Assembly: GCA_963924555.1 (NCBI GenBank)
Contig: OZ004586.1
Coordinates: 4,856,501 to 4,920,500 of the forward strand
Source of the DNA: Crambe crambe
Lineage: Eukaryota; Porifera; Demospongiae; Poecilosclerida; Crambeidae
Direction: 5' to 3'
Length of the DNA stretch: 64,000 nt
In this document: positions 35,283 to 46,896 of the stretch, piece by piece
How positions within the stretch are numbered: the first letter of the stretch is position 1
Layout: each line of letters starts with the position of its first letter
The notes under the pieces: model-generated
Told to the model about the DNA's origin: nothing
The model's input: the letters and a program-made list of their open reading frames with translations, nothing else
Database searches by the model: none
Position numbers and translations under genes: made by a program

Positions 35283-35740
35283 TTCCATCTTTTTTTCTTA
35301 TTGCTTGAAGTTGAATGTAAGTTTGTGTATGTAAAGAATTGAATGGCAGTAGTGACCGTCACTTCAACTGAGACACTACAGCCAAGTACTGGCTATAATA
35401 CTACTATAAGATGAGCATCTGTACTGTAATTCAGCAAGGAGTGACTGGAACATCATCAGATAAGAATAAAATTAGCTACCTAAACGATTAAACTGAGAAG
35501 CTTACGTGGCTCCGCCCATAAGCCCCGCCCCCTACCGACGTGCGCTTCAAAATGGCGTCGAAAGATTGGCTAGTGTTCCGAGTGCTCGAATAGTGAAGTA
35601 GAGCCTTAGTCAAAACTAATAGCAAAAGATCAGCCTCTAGGTGCCGCTCTAACAGATGGCCAAAGCAGAATTTTGATGACTATAGCCAGTAAGCCGGTAC
35701 GTCGATCTTATATTTATTATCCTTATTATTATTATTATTA

Positions 35741-36432
35741 TAAAGAAAAAGAACAAAAGTCAATTTTAGACATCGTTTTTTTCTTATGTTAGCGAATGAA
35801 TTTTTGGTTTTGGAACATTCTCCTCTCTTCTTTGTAGATGTAATAATTCACTGTAGCCTTCTGAGAACCTGTAGAGCAAGGGTAGAAGAGAAAGAAGAGT
35901 TTTTAGTTCATACAGTCTTATGACCTTTGACCCGCCATCCCTACTTAGAGAGTGCTAGCGCACTCTCTGATAAAGAAAAAGAACAAAAGTCAATTTTAGA
36001 CATCGTTTTTTTCTTATGTTAGCGAATGAATTTTTGGTTTTGGAACATTCTCCTCTCTTCTTTGTAGATGTAATAATTCACTGTAGCCTTCTGAGAACCT
36101 GTAGAGCAAGGGTAGAAGAGAAAGAAGAGTTTTTAGTTCATACAGTCTTATGACCTTTGACCCGCCATCCCTACTTAGAGAGTGCTAGCGCACTCTCTGA
36201 TAAAGAAAAAGAACGAAAAGTCAATTTTAGAACTCGTTTTTTTCTTATGTTGGCGAATGAATTTTTGGCTTTTGAACATCGTCCTCTCTTCTTTGTAGAT
36301 ATAATAATTCACTGTAGCCTTCTGAGAACCTGTAGAGTAAGGGTAGAAGAGAAAGAAGAGTTTTTAGTTTATACTGTCCTATGGACTTTGACCTGCCATC
36401 CCTACTTAGAGAGTGCTACCGCACTCTCTGAT
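35741..36432. repeat. Three tandem 230-bp units
   Basis: Units at 35741, 35971 and 36201 start TAAAGAAAAAGAAC and each ends with AGAGAGTGCTAGCGCACTCTCT or a close form. The first two are near-identical; the third differs by scattered changes. Confidence 0.85.
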
Positions 36433-36842
36433 ACATTCCCTCTTTGAAATGTAGTGGCTTCTGCCAGACTTCCTTCCCATTCCAGCTATTGATTATCATC
36501 ACTATGTGTGTACTGTGTCCTTAGATACTTACCACAAGTGGCCAGTAGCTATATAGTAATTTTGCGCGCGGAAATAATAACGTAAGTGTGGCTCCACCCA
36601 CTTTAATTTTACCGCGTGAAAATCGTGAAAAAATTTTCTCTTTAGGATTAACAACCCATAATCGTGTAGCTAGCTGGTTCTCGCACATGAGAGAAGAACA
36701 GTTACTGGCAACTCACCGAACACGACAGTTGATTGTATTTACAATTAACACAGAGGCTATTGTGCGTGCATGTCATGCTTGAGTGATCTCTGTCGACGCA
36801 ACTCCAGCCACAGTGACCGTCGCTAAACTTATTGATTCATAC

Positions 36843-36909
36843 CTTGAGCGTCGATACCCTGAATGAAGACCACACCTAGTACTACCGTGATACACCATAT
36901 AGCTTTCAT
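36843..36909 (-). CDS. Orphan signal-peptide exon
   Basis: ATG at 36909 opens MKAIWCITVVLGVVF then IQGIDAQ and ends at CTCAAG|GTATGA in phase 1, as all signal exons of this array do. The nearest minus-strand acceptor of the same phase is 23372, 13.5 kb downstream across transposon-filled sequence; joining gives 211 residues in frame. A different, unseen second exon is equally possible. Confidence 0.4.
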
Positions 36910-37903
36910 CTTGATCAACGGCAACTCGCCTCCGGTTCTTTGAAGATCCACCAGCCAAATGAGAACTGCTACAATTTCCTTACCTTCCGTAATACTTTTA
37001 TAGCGAGAAGCCACTGCAATCTACGCATACGTTTAACATTCCACTGAGAAAAGGCCTATTGATCTTGAACTCAGCTACAACCTTTGCCTTGCAAAGCCAG
37101 AGGTCTTAAAACCACAGTTGACACAAACCTTTTGTTCTACTGAGCCACAGTGTACATAGACCTGGGTGATTTCTTCGAGCACAAAAGTGCTTGGTTTAAA
37201 GGCAGTAGCTCTAGCAGTGGCAAAAGTGAGGAAACTTGCTGTACTATATACCCTCAGCTCCTTCATCTAACTGAGATAACTACTATAATACCCTCATTAA
37301 ATCCACATGTGAACTCCCTCATACCATACACCCAATGCAACTACATCAGATGATGTCACCCAACCCATCTCTTCATCTGTTCCATCACATTCTCTTCATC
37401 TGATCAGTTCTGTGCATCCTAGTCACACTAGCTATTATGCAAGGTTAGCATACCTGCTCTTATAATACTCACTGAGATAACTACCCTCATGTGACACCGA
37501 GATAACCTATACTCTCATGTGAACTGCCTCATACACCTCAGATGACATCACCACACTCCCCTACAGTCACTCTTCATCTCATTCATATAAGTATTTAATA
37601 GGATTATTATCATGATAGTTATAATGATGATGATAAAATTATTGTGATTATGATTATGGTCAGAAACAGATAATTATTGAAAGTCTGAAAGTCTCTAAAG
37701 CAAGGAATCCTGCACAGTTGTTTGAACAGGCATACAATTCTCCTATCATTTTCACAAGTAAATGCCAATTTTGTGTATTGAATTAAAGAATTATTGTACT
37801 TAAGTGCTCTCTGAGAGTGATGTGGAGGAAATTGTGGATGTACGGCAGAGAATGCAGGATTCTCACCAGGATTTATTGAAGGCATAGGGCCAAGACCATG
37901 ATC
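36910..37903. other. No gene identified
   Basis: Short open frames only. Tracts of ACTGAGATAAC/CCCTCA repeats at 37270-37560. Confidence 0.4.
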
Positions 37904-38310
37904 ACCATGAAGGGCTTCATGTGTATATAGAAGCCAGCCACCAGTAATGATAAGGCATAGGGGAAGAACTGAAGGCATAGTGGCAAGAAGGAAAGGCCCA
38001 ATGATTATGAGTGTTCTGAGATGGCTTCTGGTGTAGAAACCAGCCACCAGTAATGGCATAGGGGGAAGAACTGAAGGCATAGTGGCAAGACCATATAATC
38101 ATCATGAAGGAGAGGGACCCAATGATTATGAGTGTTCTGAGATGGCTTCTGGTGTAGAAGCCAGCCACCAGTAATGGCACAGGAGGAAAAACTGAAGGCA
38201 TATAGTGGCAAGACCATATAATCATCATGAAGGAGAGGGACCCAGTGTTCTGAGACGGCTTCTGGTATAGAAGCCAGCCACCAGAAGGCAAGATAATAAG
38301 GCATAGAGGG
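37904..38310. repeat. ~115-bp tandem repeat, 3-4 copies
   Basis: Units contain AGCCAGCCACCAGTAATGGC and CATCATGAAGGAGAGGGAC; repeat frames are open by chance. Confidence 0.85.
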
Positions 38311-38440
38311 AAGAATTGAAGGTCTGCTATGCCTTAAGATGCCTGGGGAGAACCCTGGAAAGTCAAGAAGAGTATCAGTTTAACATGATTATTAGCTGCT
38401 CATTTTTCTAAGAGGGGGCTTAGCCTCATTCCCAGGCCTG

Positions 38441-38472
<32 letters not shown>

Positions 38473-39175
38473 GTTTTTTTGGTTTTTTTTGGTTTTTTTC
38501 AGGGGGGAGGGGGAAAAATAGAGCATGGTAGCTATACACTGATTTACACATGGCATTCCAGGGCCTCCGCAACATAATAAATCTTATCCTTAGCCAACAG
38601 TTCCACAAGAGGCCCACTGGAAAAAAGTTATCACAATAAACATGATTTATATCTACAAATACCCTTCTCTGCTTCCTGCTCGCCAGTTACCGGGTTGATA
38701 GGCTTTCCCTCATACACTTGAAAAGTGCAGAGGTATCCACAACACTAAATCTTAAATCCCTTCTTTATTGGCTTCTTGGGCATCACCACTTTACTCTTCG
38801 CATGACCCTTATACTTAATCATGGCTTCATCAACCGCCAGCTCTTGGCCAGGACTATAATGATGAAACCCTGATCATCTATCTCTTTCCGGGACTGGGTG
38901 ATCCCACAAGTATGTGCAGTGTTTATCCATGTGATTAGCTATACAGTACAAAATTTTCACACAGAAAATTTTAATTCCAAAATTTAAAATTTCACACTAA
39001 TTAATTTTGGTAGTCTTATGTAATCCTTTATGTAAGATAAATGGTTGTACTGAGGGGTTACCGATAAGTGTAACTCATCACTGAAATAAGGACACCTCTC
39101 TAATCAAGACCCTGTTTCCATCAGAAGTTCTGGTAGTATTACGTATTACTAAGAGAAGTTACATGTGCATATTAC

Positions 39176-41529
39176 CTCCTGTTGGACCAGTGCTAATGGT
39201 TCCAGGTGTGGGAGTAGAAGTCATCATCATTTGTATTGGTGGCAGTGTTATATTCTCATTACAATGATCTCCTGAATCGCAACATCTTCTTGCTGTATAC
39301 AAATTCAATGCCTAAGGTGAAATTATAGGTGAAGGTGAGATTATAGCAGCCATGCCTGAAGTGCAGGTTCCCTGTGTCTGAGTCAATGGTCCTTGAAACG
39401 TAAAACCTATTTGTAGCTATGAAGCTATGAAGCAGTGAACCGAGATTTCCAGGTACAATTAAGAAAAACACTTTGACCTACAGAAAAACAACCCAAAACA
39501 AAATAGTAGCACGCATGACAGGACTAGTTACTTGATGGTGGAATGAGAATTGGAACAGTTCATGTTGGAATTGGAATATAAAGGAAGCCTAGCACGGAAA
39601 ATTTCATGTTTTGTTGTGTTATTTTTTTATTTGGTGGGGCTGTCAGCACTTCTTCAGTGTAATGACTTCTGAGAATCCAGCAACTTTGACAGGAGCTTTC
39701 TGATTACAGTTGTCCAAAACCATGCACTGTTCACCTCAATAGAAATTGACTGACAAAACGTTATCCACAGGCTACAGCCACAAGTTACATTGACAAGAGG
39801 CATAGCGTGTTCTTTGCAGTTAACTACTTTTACTATTACACCGTATATTAAAATTCCAGAAGCTATTTGAACAGTGATATATAGGAAAAGCATAAAACAC
39901 TTCTTTTTTAAATCAGTTATAATAATGTCAGAATAAAGCCTTTTTTGCAACTACAATGACCAACTATTACTACATGGGGGCGTGGTTGATTTCTTGCATG
40001 CAATGGTACATAGGATTTGATTTTAGGCTGTCCATTAAAAAATTTTTCACCATCAAAAATAACCTGATATGGTATGCCACACTTCCTTGCCATTAGCTGA
40101 CAGTAAATTTTTGATACATCAGTTATTCCACATCAAAGCAAATTACATCCCTTTCTGGGGGGTACTATAGACAAAATCAGGGAAATGCCGACTTCTGAGA
40201 ATCCAGCAGGAGCTTCCTAATAACAGTTGTGTACAAACCAAAAACACTGTTCACCTCAGGCTGGCACACATAAAAACTGATTGCTGACCAAACACTGGAC
40301 TTACCATTACATTATCCACAGGCTACAGCCACAGGTTACAATGACAAGAGGCATAACTAGCTCTTTGCAGCTAACACCGTATATTGCAGAAACTATGTGA
40401 GTAGTGACAGGAAAAGTACATAAAACACTCCTTTTTATATATCAAGAGATCATTATAGCTAGCTAATAATAGTTAGCTAGCATTTATAGCCCAGGAATAG
40501 TCAGTCTACACTAAGACCACGGTGATTGTGGAATGTACCATTAACAGCAATCAACAAGCATGAATATCATTACTAATAATTTGCGAGTTAGATTATTGTA
40601 TCACATATGGGAACAAGCCAAAGTACAGCAGAGATGTCTGAAGCCTCTGAGGGTTCCAACTATCATATTCTGAATCATCCTGCTCCTGAAGTTCTGTGGT
40701 GTCATCCCACTTGATTAGGTCATTGCAATCGAACTGTCATTCATGTTTGCGGTCGCCAAAATATTGCCCAACACCCACGCAACTTGACCAAAGTTCACCT
40801 AATGTTTCATTATTATCTCATGTCTATATTTTCATCAGGTAATGGTCTACTAAAAAGGTCATTTAGACTTAGGTCAGGCCTTCAATTAGCCTGTGGAGCC
40901 AGTTTCTTCGTGCAACGACCCTTGCCTCCTACTTGTGCAGTCTACTGAAATCGAGGTGGTCGAACAGGCTATATTTTACCTAGCGTTTGATTAGTAAAGG
41001 TGAAAACTGTGTGCTTAGTAGAGTTAATAATGTGAAAGTAACTATTGATAAGTCCTAGTTAGCTAGAGCAGTCTGTGCGGTCCACAATATCTAGTTCAAA
41101 GACGACCGATTTAGCCATTTTTTGATGCCATCTATCCTGGACTCTCAAGGAACCAGTGGTTTGAATATCTGATATTGTGTTCAAGAACCTTCCTACTATC
41201 ACCTGTCAAGAGATGGAGCCCTGGCTACAGTTGGCTCCTTGCTGTGCAGTCAACTGAAGTCATCGAGTACAGGAATTGTGACCTGTATATCCGAGATCTC
41301 TCCTGCCCTCAAGTTGGCACTAGACATTGTAAAAGAAACTTTGTTTATTACTCTCTATGGTTGATAACTCTAACGATCTATAACTAAATTGCCTCAGTTT
41401 TGCCTCCAACCGGAAGTGGTCAGCCCAATACCGTGGTCTTAGCGTAGACTGAGTGTAAACTTACTGAACTGGACTCTGGAGATTATGAAGAGAAGTAGAG
41501 AGCCCCACTTCCTATACTTTGTTCGCCAT
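39176..41529 (-). pseudogene. Decayed receptor copy: broken signal and ectodomain exons
   Basis: The ectodomain remnant at 39176-39477 keeps the acceptor, [12 protein letters not shown] and the ACAGGAG|GTAATA donor. It has lost the N-terminal cysteine cluster, carries an extra NFT-containing repeat, and is shifted before the CCDSGDHCN segment, where the frame ends FRRSL. The signal exon remnant at 41465-41529 has a deletion after the ATG that brings a TAG at codon five. A TIR element (40499-41453) and a 33-bp mini-element (41560-41592) have inserted into its intron and promoter. ETS-like and NRF-1-like motifs survive at 41608-41648. Confidence 0.75.
40499..41453. mobile_element. TIR element inserted in the pseudogene's first intron
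   Basis: AGTCAGTCTACACTAAGACC on the left is the near-inverse of GGTCTTAGCGTAGACTGAGT on the right. The paralogous introns at 18970-19000 and 45745-45765 read straight across the site (CCCAGGATAAGTGTAAACTT), giving an empty-site comparison. Confidence 0.72.
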
Positions 41530-41559
41530 CTCAGCTATGATATTCCTCTCTCTGTCTGG

Positions 41560-41592
41560 TAGTCTCGCGTAGGGTCTGGCTAAGCGAGACTA
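41560..41592. mobile_element. 33-bp mini inverted element with 9-bp duplication
   Basis: TAGTCTCGC...GCGAGACTA flanked by TCTGTCTGG at 41551-41559 and 41593-41601. The sister promoters at 19.1 and 45.86 kb have only one copy of this 9-mer. Confidence 0.7.
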
Positions 41593-42243
41593 TCTGTCTG
41601 GCACCACCACTTCCGTTTGAAGTTTCTTAATTGTACTACGCATGCGCACTCAACTCAATTTAGAACCACCATGTCCTCATTAAACCTTTGAACCTTTGAA
41701 CACTATCAGAGACATTTTCTTTCATAATTCCAGGATACTTCTCTCCTACAGTCAGCAACTCCTAACTTAAACTTGAAGACAGGACACCTTCAATGTGCTA
41801 GAACTAATACAGTGGATTACTCTGTTGTAGAAGTTAAGGGTCATAGTTTGATCTGCTACACACCTAAGAATCTTGAGAGCAGCTTCCACGCACTCTCCAC
41901 AAAGCCACTTTGAGTGGCAGTAAACTAAGGCTCTTAATAATATAATAGCACCAGCACCATAATCAGTGTTGCCAGGTTCATGGATTTATCCACAATCTGT
42001 GGATTTTTGGATAAGAAAAATGTCTATGAATATCTATGGATGTGTCTATCTGTCTGTGGATTTTTTAAGAGAGCAACCTGGCAACACTGATCATAATTCT
42101 GTGTATCACCAGGAGATAACACCACAATGGCACTTCCCTCTCAGTAATGAAGTTCTAATGATAGCAGGAAGTGCCAAACTTGTTCTTGAAATGTTGGGAC
42201 TATATAGCTGGAAGTACGAGTGTAGTCGTACTCTCAATATTAA

Positions 42244-42904
42244 GGCCAAGCAAACTTGATTATTAGTTTCTCAACTTATTTCTTGTTAAACAGGATGCGG
42301 GCGGGCGGTTATTATTCATTATTTCATTATACTTCCTGTCTTGAAAAATTATTACAACAACGGCAGTAAGGAAAAAAATATGAATATAAAAGCAGTGAAA
42401 AGCATGTTGTGGCCATCCACAAGTTCAGATACAGTTCCACAATAGATACAACATCCTCATACCAGATAAATTTGACATGCTGGCCAAACAACTTGTAGAC
42501 ATCATCCAAGATCAGCTTCTTGTCCACAACACTGACTGGCCGACTAACACCTTCTCCTATCATTGGGTGAGATCCACCAATAGCTTTGCAAGGACCTCAG
42601 AGAAAGTTAGCCCATGTTTCAACAGGCTTTCGATTGTTATTTGAAACGGTAAGGTCATGCTAGGATCTGTAGCTAAATTCAGCAGGTAGATAAGAAGCTG
42701 AATAATCCACAGGGAGAGGGGAGAGAGACTCAGAGAGCTAGAGAGACTCTGCTGCGCTGCTGCACACCGTGCACACTGCGCCGCCAGAGTATGTAGCGCT
42801 CACGTGACAAAATTGAATACCGGTAATGAATAATGAAATTATTAGGAAGTTCAGGAAAAGGATGCGGGCGGTGACGAGAAACTAATAATCAAGTTTGCTT
42901 GGCC
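42244..42904. mobile_element. PIF/Harbinger-like MITE with TAA duplication
   Basis: Ends GGCCAAGCAAACTTGATTAT and ATAATCAAGTTTGCTTGGCC are exact inverses over about 28 bp. TAA flanks both sides (42241-42243, 42905-42907), the 3-bp target typical of PIF/Harbinger. The interior has a minus-strand ORF (42563-42327) without a recognisable domain. Confidence 0.75.
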
Positions 42905-43101
42905 TAAAGTGGTGTTGCGGCATCATGATCATAGTGTCCTGGTGCAATTGGGCCAAGGATGCCATTCACTTCCAGCTTATATGAAAGAGTACTAGATGAT
43001 ATGAGCACTGATGATAATTATTTCGGTGCTATTAAATTACACTGCAGATCCTTCATGATTGAGCAAAGCAATCAAATATACCTTCCTTTTGCAATTGAGG
43101 G

Positions 43102-43365
43102 GCAATCAACCACTCCATGAAGTGGTCAATTGTCCATGGCTTATCAAATAATTATCCCTCAGCAGAACAGGAAGCTGCACCAGGTTACCCAGTTAACTGT
43201 TAACTACCTAATTTGCTCAATTTCATTTAACTTAAGCATAAACAATGCTATTTATTTTGAAACAAAATTAATAATTTCCATAAAACACAATAGCTATAGC
43301 TACTATTGTTGATAAAGTAATGATACATTACATATGATGAATATAGTTAGTAAACAAGACATTTT
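43102..43365 (-). other. Copy of the tyrosine-kinase receptor 3' flank
   Basis: Aligns over its length, with small indels, to 47145-47445: shared GCAATCAACCACTCCATGAA, CAATGCTATTTATTTTGAAA and TAGTAAACAAGACATTTT. In the tyrosine-kinase gene this block lies directly after the stop codon; here it lies 200 bp after the decoy's stop. Confidence 0.82.
43251..43256 (-). promoter_or_regulatory. Probable polyadenylation signal of the second decoy receptor
   Basis: AATAAA on the minus strand, about 310 bases past the stop codon, inside the block copied from the tyrosine-kinase gene 3' flank (counterpart at 47301-47306). Confidence 0.45.
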
Positions 43366-43567
43366 CTCTGTGTCTGTGTTTTCAATTCTCATGTTAATTT
43401 ATTTTTGTTGTTAGAGTTTACTTGTCATTAGCTTTTACACTATTTTGTACAAGGTAATTAAATTTCATGTGATTAATTTTTGGTTGTTGAACATGACCTC
43501 AAACATTGAAAATTTCCCATAGCTAATTATTATTTCTGAGAATTATTATTATGCTCTGCATTTCGAT

Positions 43568-45841
43568 TCACCTTTTCTTATGGTACAATAAGAGGAAAAC
43601 CAAAACAAGAGTGAGGATGATCAGGAAAAGAATACCTAAGACTGAGGGGATGGCTATGGTGATCTTCATGAGAACAGACAATCCACCTACAGAAAGGGAA
43701 GAATGAATATCATTGTGGGAGCCATGATACAAGAACACTGCAAATGGCTACCATTACACTAATACAGTAGTTTAGGGCATTTTCATTGAAGCAATGCCAT
43801 AAGTTCAACAATCACTTCCTGGGACTGGGTGGTCCCTCGAGTATGTGCAGCATTTATCCACATGATTATGCAGTACAAAATTTTCACAAAGAAAATTTTT
43901 AATTGCCTTTGGACATTAATTTTGGTAGTCTTATGTATAATCCTTTACGTAAGTGTGCATATTACCTCCTGTTGGACCGGTGTTAAAGGTTCTAGAAGTT
44001 GTAGGTGTGGGTAGGAGAGTAGGAGTCATAAAGCTTGAAGTAGAAGTCATCATCATTTCTATTGGTGGCAGTCTTATATTCTCATTACAATGATCTCCTG
44101 AATCGCAACATCTTCTTACTGTATGCATATTATTTTCATAGCAGAGGAACTCAATGCCGAAGGTGGTATTATAGCAGCCATGTGTGAAGTGCAGGTTCCC
44201 TGTGTCTGAGTCAATAGTCCTTTGCAAGTAACACCTATGTGTAGCTATGCAATAGCCATCAGGCAAACATGCTCGTGTCACATGAAACTTGCAGGTACAA
44301 TTAAGAAAGAATGTTTGACCTACAGGAAAGCAAATAATAACACGACAGGACTAGCTAACAGTGTTAACTTGATTGTGGAGTGAGAATTGACATATTGCAA
44401 TTGGAATTAAGAGAACACTAAAGTGGCTAACTGAATTGAAGGAAAGGCAGGTATTTCCATCCCTTATTACAGAGTCAGGATGCTATTTTTGTTTTGTTGT
44501 TGTTGTTTTAAAATGGTATTAAATTTCATGGATGGTCAGTCGGCACAGCACACACACTGTAGCCATGCGCACACTATCTGCAACATCTGCAAGAAGAGCC
44601 TGTGCTAGAAGTGACTACGACTAGCTCAGCCAGTGCGCATATCGATCTTGCCTTGTGCCTGATGGGACAATCTTCTACACTGCAATTTTCTCACCAGCAA
44701 ATTTGCTGAAACTATAGATAAGTCCTTGAAAGTTGAAAGGGGGCCTTGAGGATTCAGAAGATAAGTCCTTTTGCATTTAAAGTATCAGAATAAAGCTACA
44801 ATGACCAACTATTACCACATAGGGGCATGGTTGATTTCTTGCATGCATGGTATATTTTTAGGCTGTCCATTAAAAAAAATTTTTACCCTCAAAAATAACC
44901 TGATATGGTATGCCACACTTCCTTGCTACTGAACTATTAGCTGCCAGTAAATTTTAGATACATAACAACATATCAGTGCAAATTACATTATTACTCCCTT
45001 TCTGGGGGGGGTGTCATCACTTCCTCTATAGTGAAAATCAGGGAAATGCCGACTTCTGAGAATCCAGCACCTTTGACAGGAGCTTCCTATTAACAGTTGT
45101 GTACAAACCAAAAACACTGTTCACCTTAGTCTCGTGAACCAGACCTTTCACCTTTGACCCCCAAGGGGGAGGGAAAGGGTCTGGTCAACACTCCACATAA
45201 GTTTTGTGTTAGCGCCAAGATCTTGGCGCTCCAATCAGATCGCGTAACGTCAGAATACGTCATCAATCTTTGAAAAAAAATTTGCCGACTTCAATTAATG
45301 CGCAGTAGGAATTTATACGAAGGAAAAATGAAGAAGGATAAGACTTCCATTGTGACATTCACTCGCATTAATTACATCACTATTTTATCAGCATTATTGT
45401 TAACGCGCGAATTGGACCCACCCATCAATTTTCATTCCACGGGCACAAAACTTATGTGGAGTGTTGACCAGACCCTTTCCCTCCCCCTTGGGGGTCAAAG
45501 GTGGAAGGTCTGGTTCACGAGACTATGTTCACCTCAGGCTGGCACACATAGAAACTGATTGCTGACCAAACACTGGACTTACCATTACATTATCCACAGG
45601 CTACAGCCACAAGTTACAATGACAAGAGGCATAGTTCTTTGCAGCTAACTACTTTACTATGTGAGCAGTGACAGGAAAGTACTCCTTTTTATATATCAAG
45701 AGATCATTATAGCTAGGTAATAATAGTTAGCTAGCATTTATAGCCCAGGATAAGTGTAAACTTACTGAACTGGACTCTGGAGATTATGAAGAGAAGTAGA
45801 GAGCCCCACTTCCTATACTTTGTAGAAGCGATTATCGCCAT
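43568..45841 (-). CDS. Second kinase-less type I receptor paralog (3 exons)
   Basis: Exons (minus): signal 45766-45841 (MAIIASTKYRKW), ectodomain 43966-44319, membrane exon 43568-43686; 549 nt gives 182 residues, phases 1 and 1. The ectodomain begins QTFFLNCTCKF, has DGYCIATHRCYLQ and ends [12 protein letters not shown], followed by a Ser/Thr/Pro stalk. After the helix the chain ends LLLYHKKR and TGA within AAAAG|GTGAATC. Downstream, 43102-43365 copies the 3' flank of the tyrosine-kinase receptor gene (47145-47445) up to a few bases before that gene's stop codon. The unit therefore looks like a receptor tyrosine kinase copy whose kinase exons were deleted. A 0.4-kb TIR element (45127-45525) sits in intron 1. 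Role as a decoy is inference. Confidence 0.76.
45127..45525. mobile_element. TIR element with ~80-bp arms in intron 1 of the second decoy receptor
   Basis: Left arm AGTCTCGTGAACCAGACCTT, right arm AAGGTCTGGTTCACGAGACT; arms stay inverse through TCAACACTCCACATAAGTTT. Duplicated flank TGTTCACCT with one or two more bases on each side; other copies have a single TGTTCACCTCAGGCTGG there. Confidence 0.75.
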
Positions 45842-45877
45842 CTCAGCTATGATATTTCTCTCTCTGTCCGGTACCAC

Positions 45878-45920
45878 CACTTCCGTTTGAAGTTTCTTAA
45901 TTGTACTACGCATGCGCGTA
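45878..45920 (-). promoter_or_regulatory. ETS-like plus NRF-1-like motif pair upstream of second decoy
   Basis: CACTTCCG at 45878-45885 and TACGCATGCGCGTA at 45907-45920, 40-80 bp upstream of the signal ATG. The spacing and intervening bases are nearly identical to the pseudogene copy at 41.6 kb. Confidence 0.45.
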
Positions 45921-46234
45921 GCCTTGTATTCGTCATATCTCTACAACCACCAGGGGCGGGCGGATCCAGGAATTTGAAAGGGGTAGTTTATGGGAAAATT
46001 TAGCCTAGCCACGCCCACTTTTCTTAACCACACCTATTTGCGCCCACTTGATGTAGAGTCTTTATCAATTTTTTTGAGCAATTCTCATTATTGCTAATGC
46101 AGACAATCTTGTGGCATGCTGTTAGATATACAAACATGCCCCAGCCAGCTAATACAAACCATTGTGGATGGCATGCTGTTAAATATACCATAGATACTGT
46201 ACATACATGAGTTAATACTATTGAGTGTGCAACG

Positions 46235-46896
46235 CTACCGGCGGTTAGTCTCTGTCCCAGCCCCCTAGCTCACAGCACTGGATGTATTGCATCACCAGCA
46301 CGCGAGGAAGGGGTCTGGTGGTCGGGCTGCAGCGGTCACGGAACTGAGGAATGTTTGGAATTTTACTTAAATTCAATAATTATGCGCATGCGTGTTCATT
46401 TTGCCGCGGGAAAAAAGTTATTGCATGCAGCAGCAATGAGGCAGCTTTCTTGCAGGGTCTGTGGGAAAGAGCTCACTGATCACAGAGAGCGCAGGGTTCT
46501 CCACAGTAGTGCTAACAAGGAAGTGCTACCTGTTCTAGAGAAGTATATCTCCCAGGGAAGGATAAACCCTGCAATGATCTCTCCAATAGCTAGTGGTGGA
46601 CCCTGGATCTGCAAACATCCATGCTATAAAGAGTTAAAGCGAGTTCAAGAGATTCAAAATGAACTGCAGACATCTGGCCTCTTCTCCATTATTATCAAGT
46701 TTCACCTACCACACCCCTTTTCGCGCGAAAGTTAATGTGTGGTAAAGTGGAAATCTAATCATTGGGTGCGCCTGAATTCCGGCGCAGTTCCGTGACCGCT
46801 GCAGCCCGACCACCAGACCCCTTCCTCGCGTGCTGGTGATGCAATACATCCAGTGCTGTGAGCTAGGGGGCTGGGACAGAGACTAACCGGCGGTAG
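46235..46896. mobile_element. TIR transposon with ~108-bp terminal repeats carrying a small zinc-finger-like ORF
   Basis: The left end CTACCGGCGGTTAGTCTCTG and right end CAGAGACTAACCGGCGGTAG are perfect inverses, and the inverted match continues about 108 bp inward. The interior holds a 126-codon ORF, listed separately. It is nested in an older CAGTGGCGGATC-type MITE whose arms are at 45955 and 47003. Confidence 0.75.
46355..46735 (+). CDS. Small cysteine-rich protein inside the TIR element
   Basis: 126 residues. MRQLSCRVCGKELTDHRERR, then ANKEVLPVLEKYI and GGPWICKHPCYKELKRVQEI. The C-x2-C and C-x4-C pairs spaced by about 50 residues suggest a treble-clef or ZAD-like zinc-binding module; this is inference. 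Met at 46355 or the later MRQ could be the start; a GCATGCG box lies in the stretch before. The reading frame is intact within an element that has no transposase, as expected of a captured host exon. I do not recognise the family with certainty. Confidence 0.45.
   Translation: MEFYLNSIIMRMRVHFAAGKKLLHAAAMRQLSCRVCGKELTDHRERRVLHSSANKEVLPVLEKYISQGRINPAMISPIASGGPWICKHPCYKELKRVQEIQNELQTSGLFSIIIKFHLPHPFSRES

Noticed and set aside
37619..38304. Long minus-strand ORFs rich in Trp/His/Tyr
   Set aside because: Tandem 115-bp repeats are open by chance in several frames.
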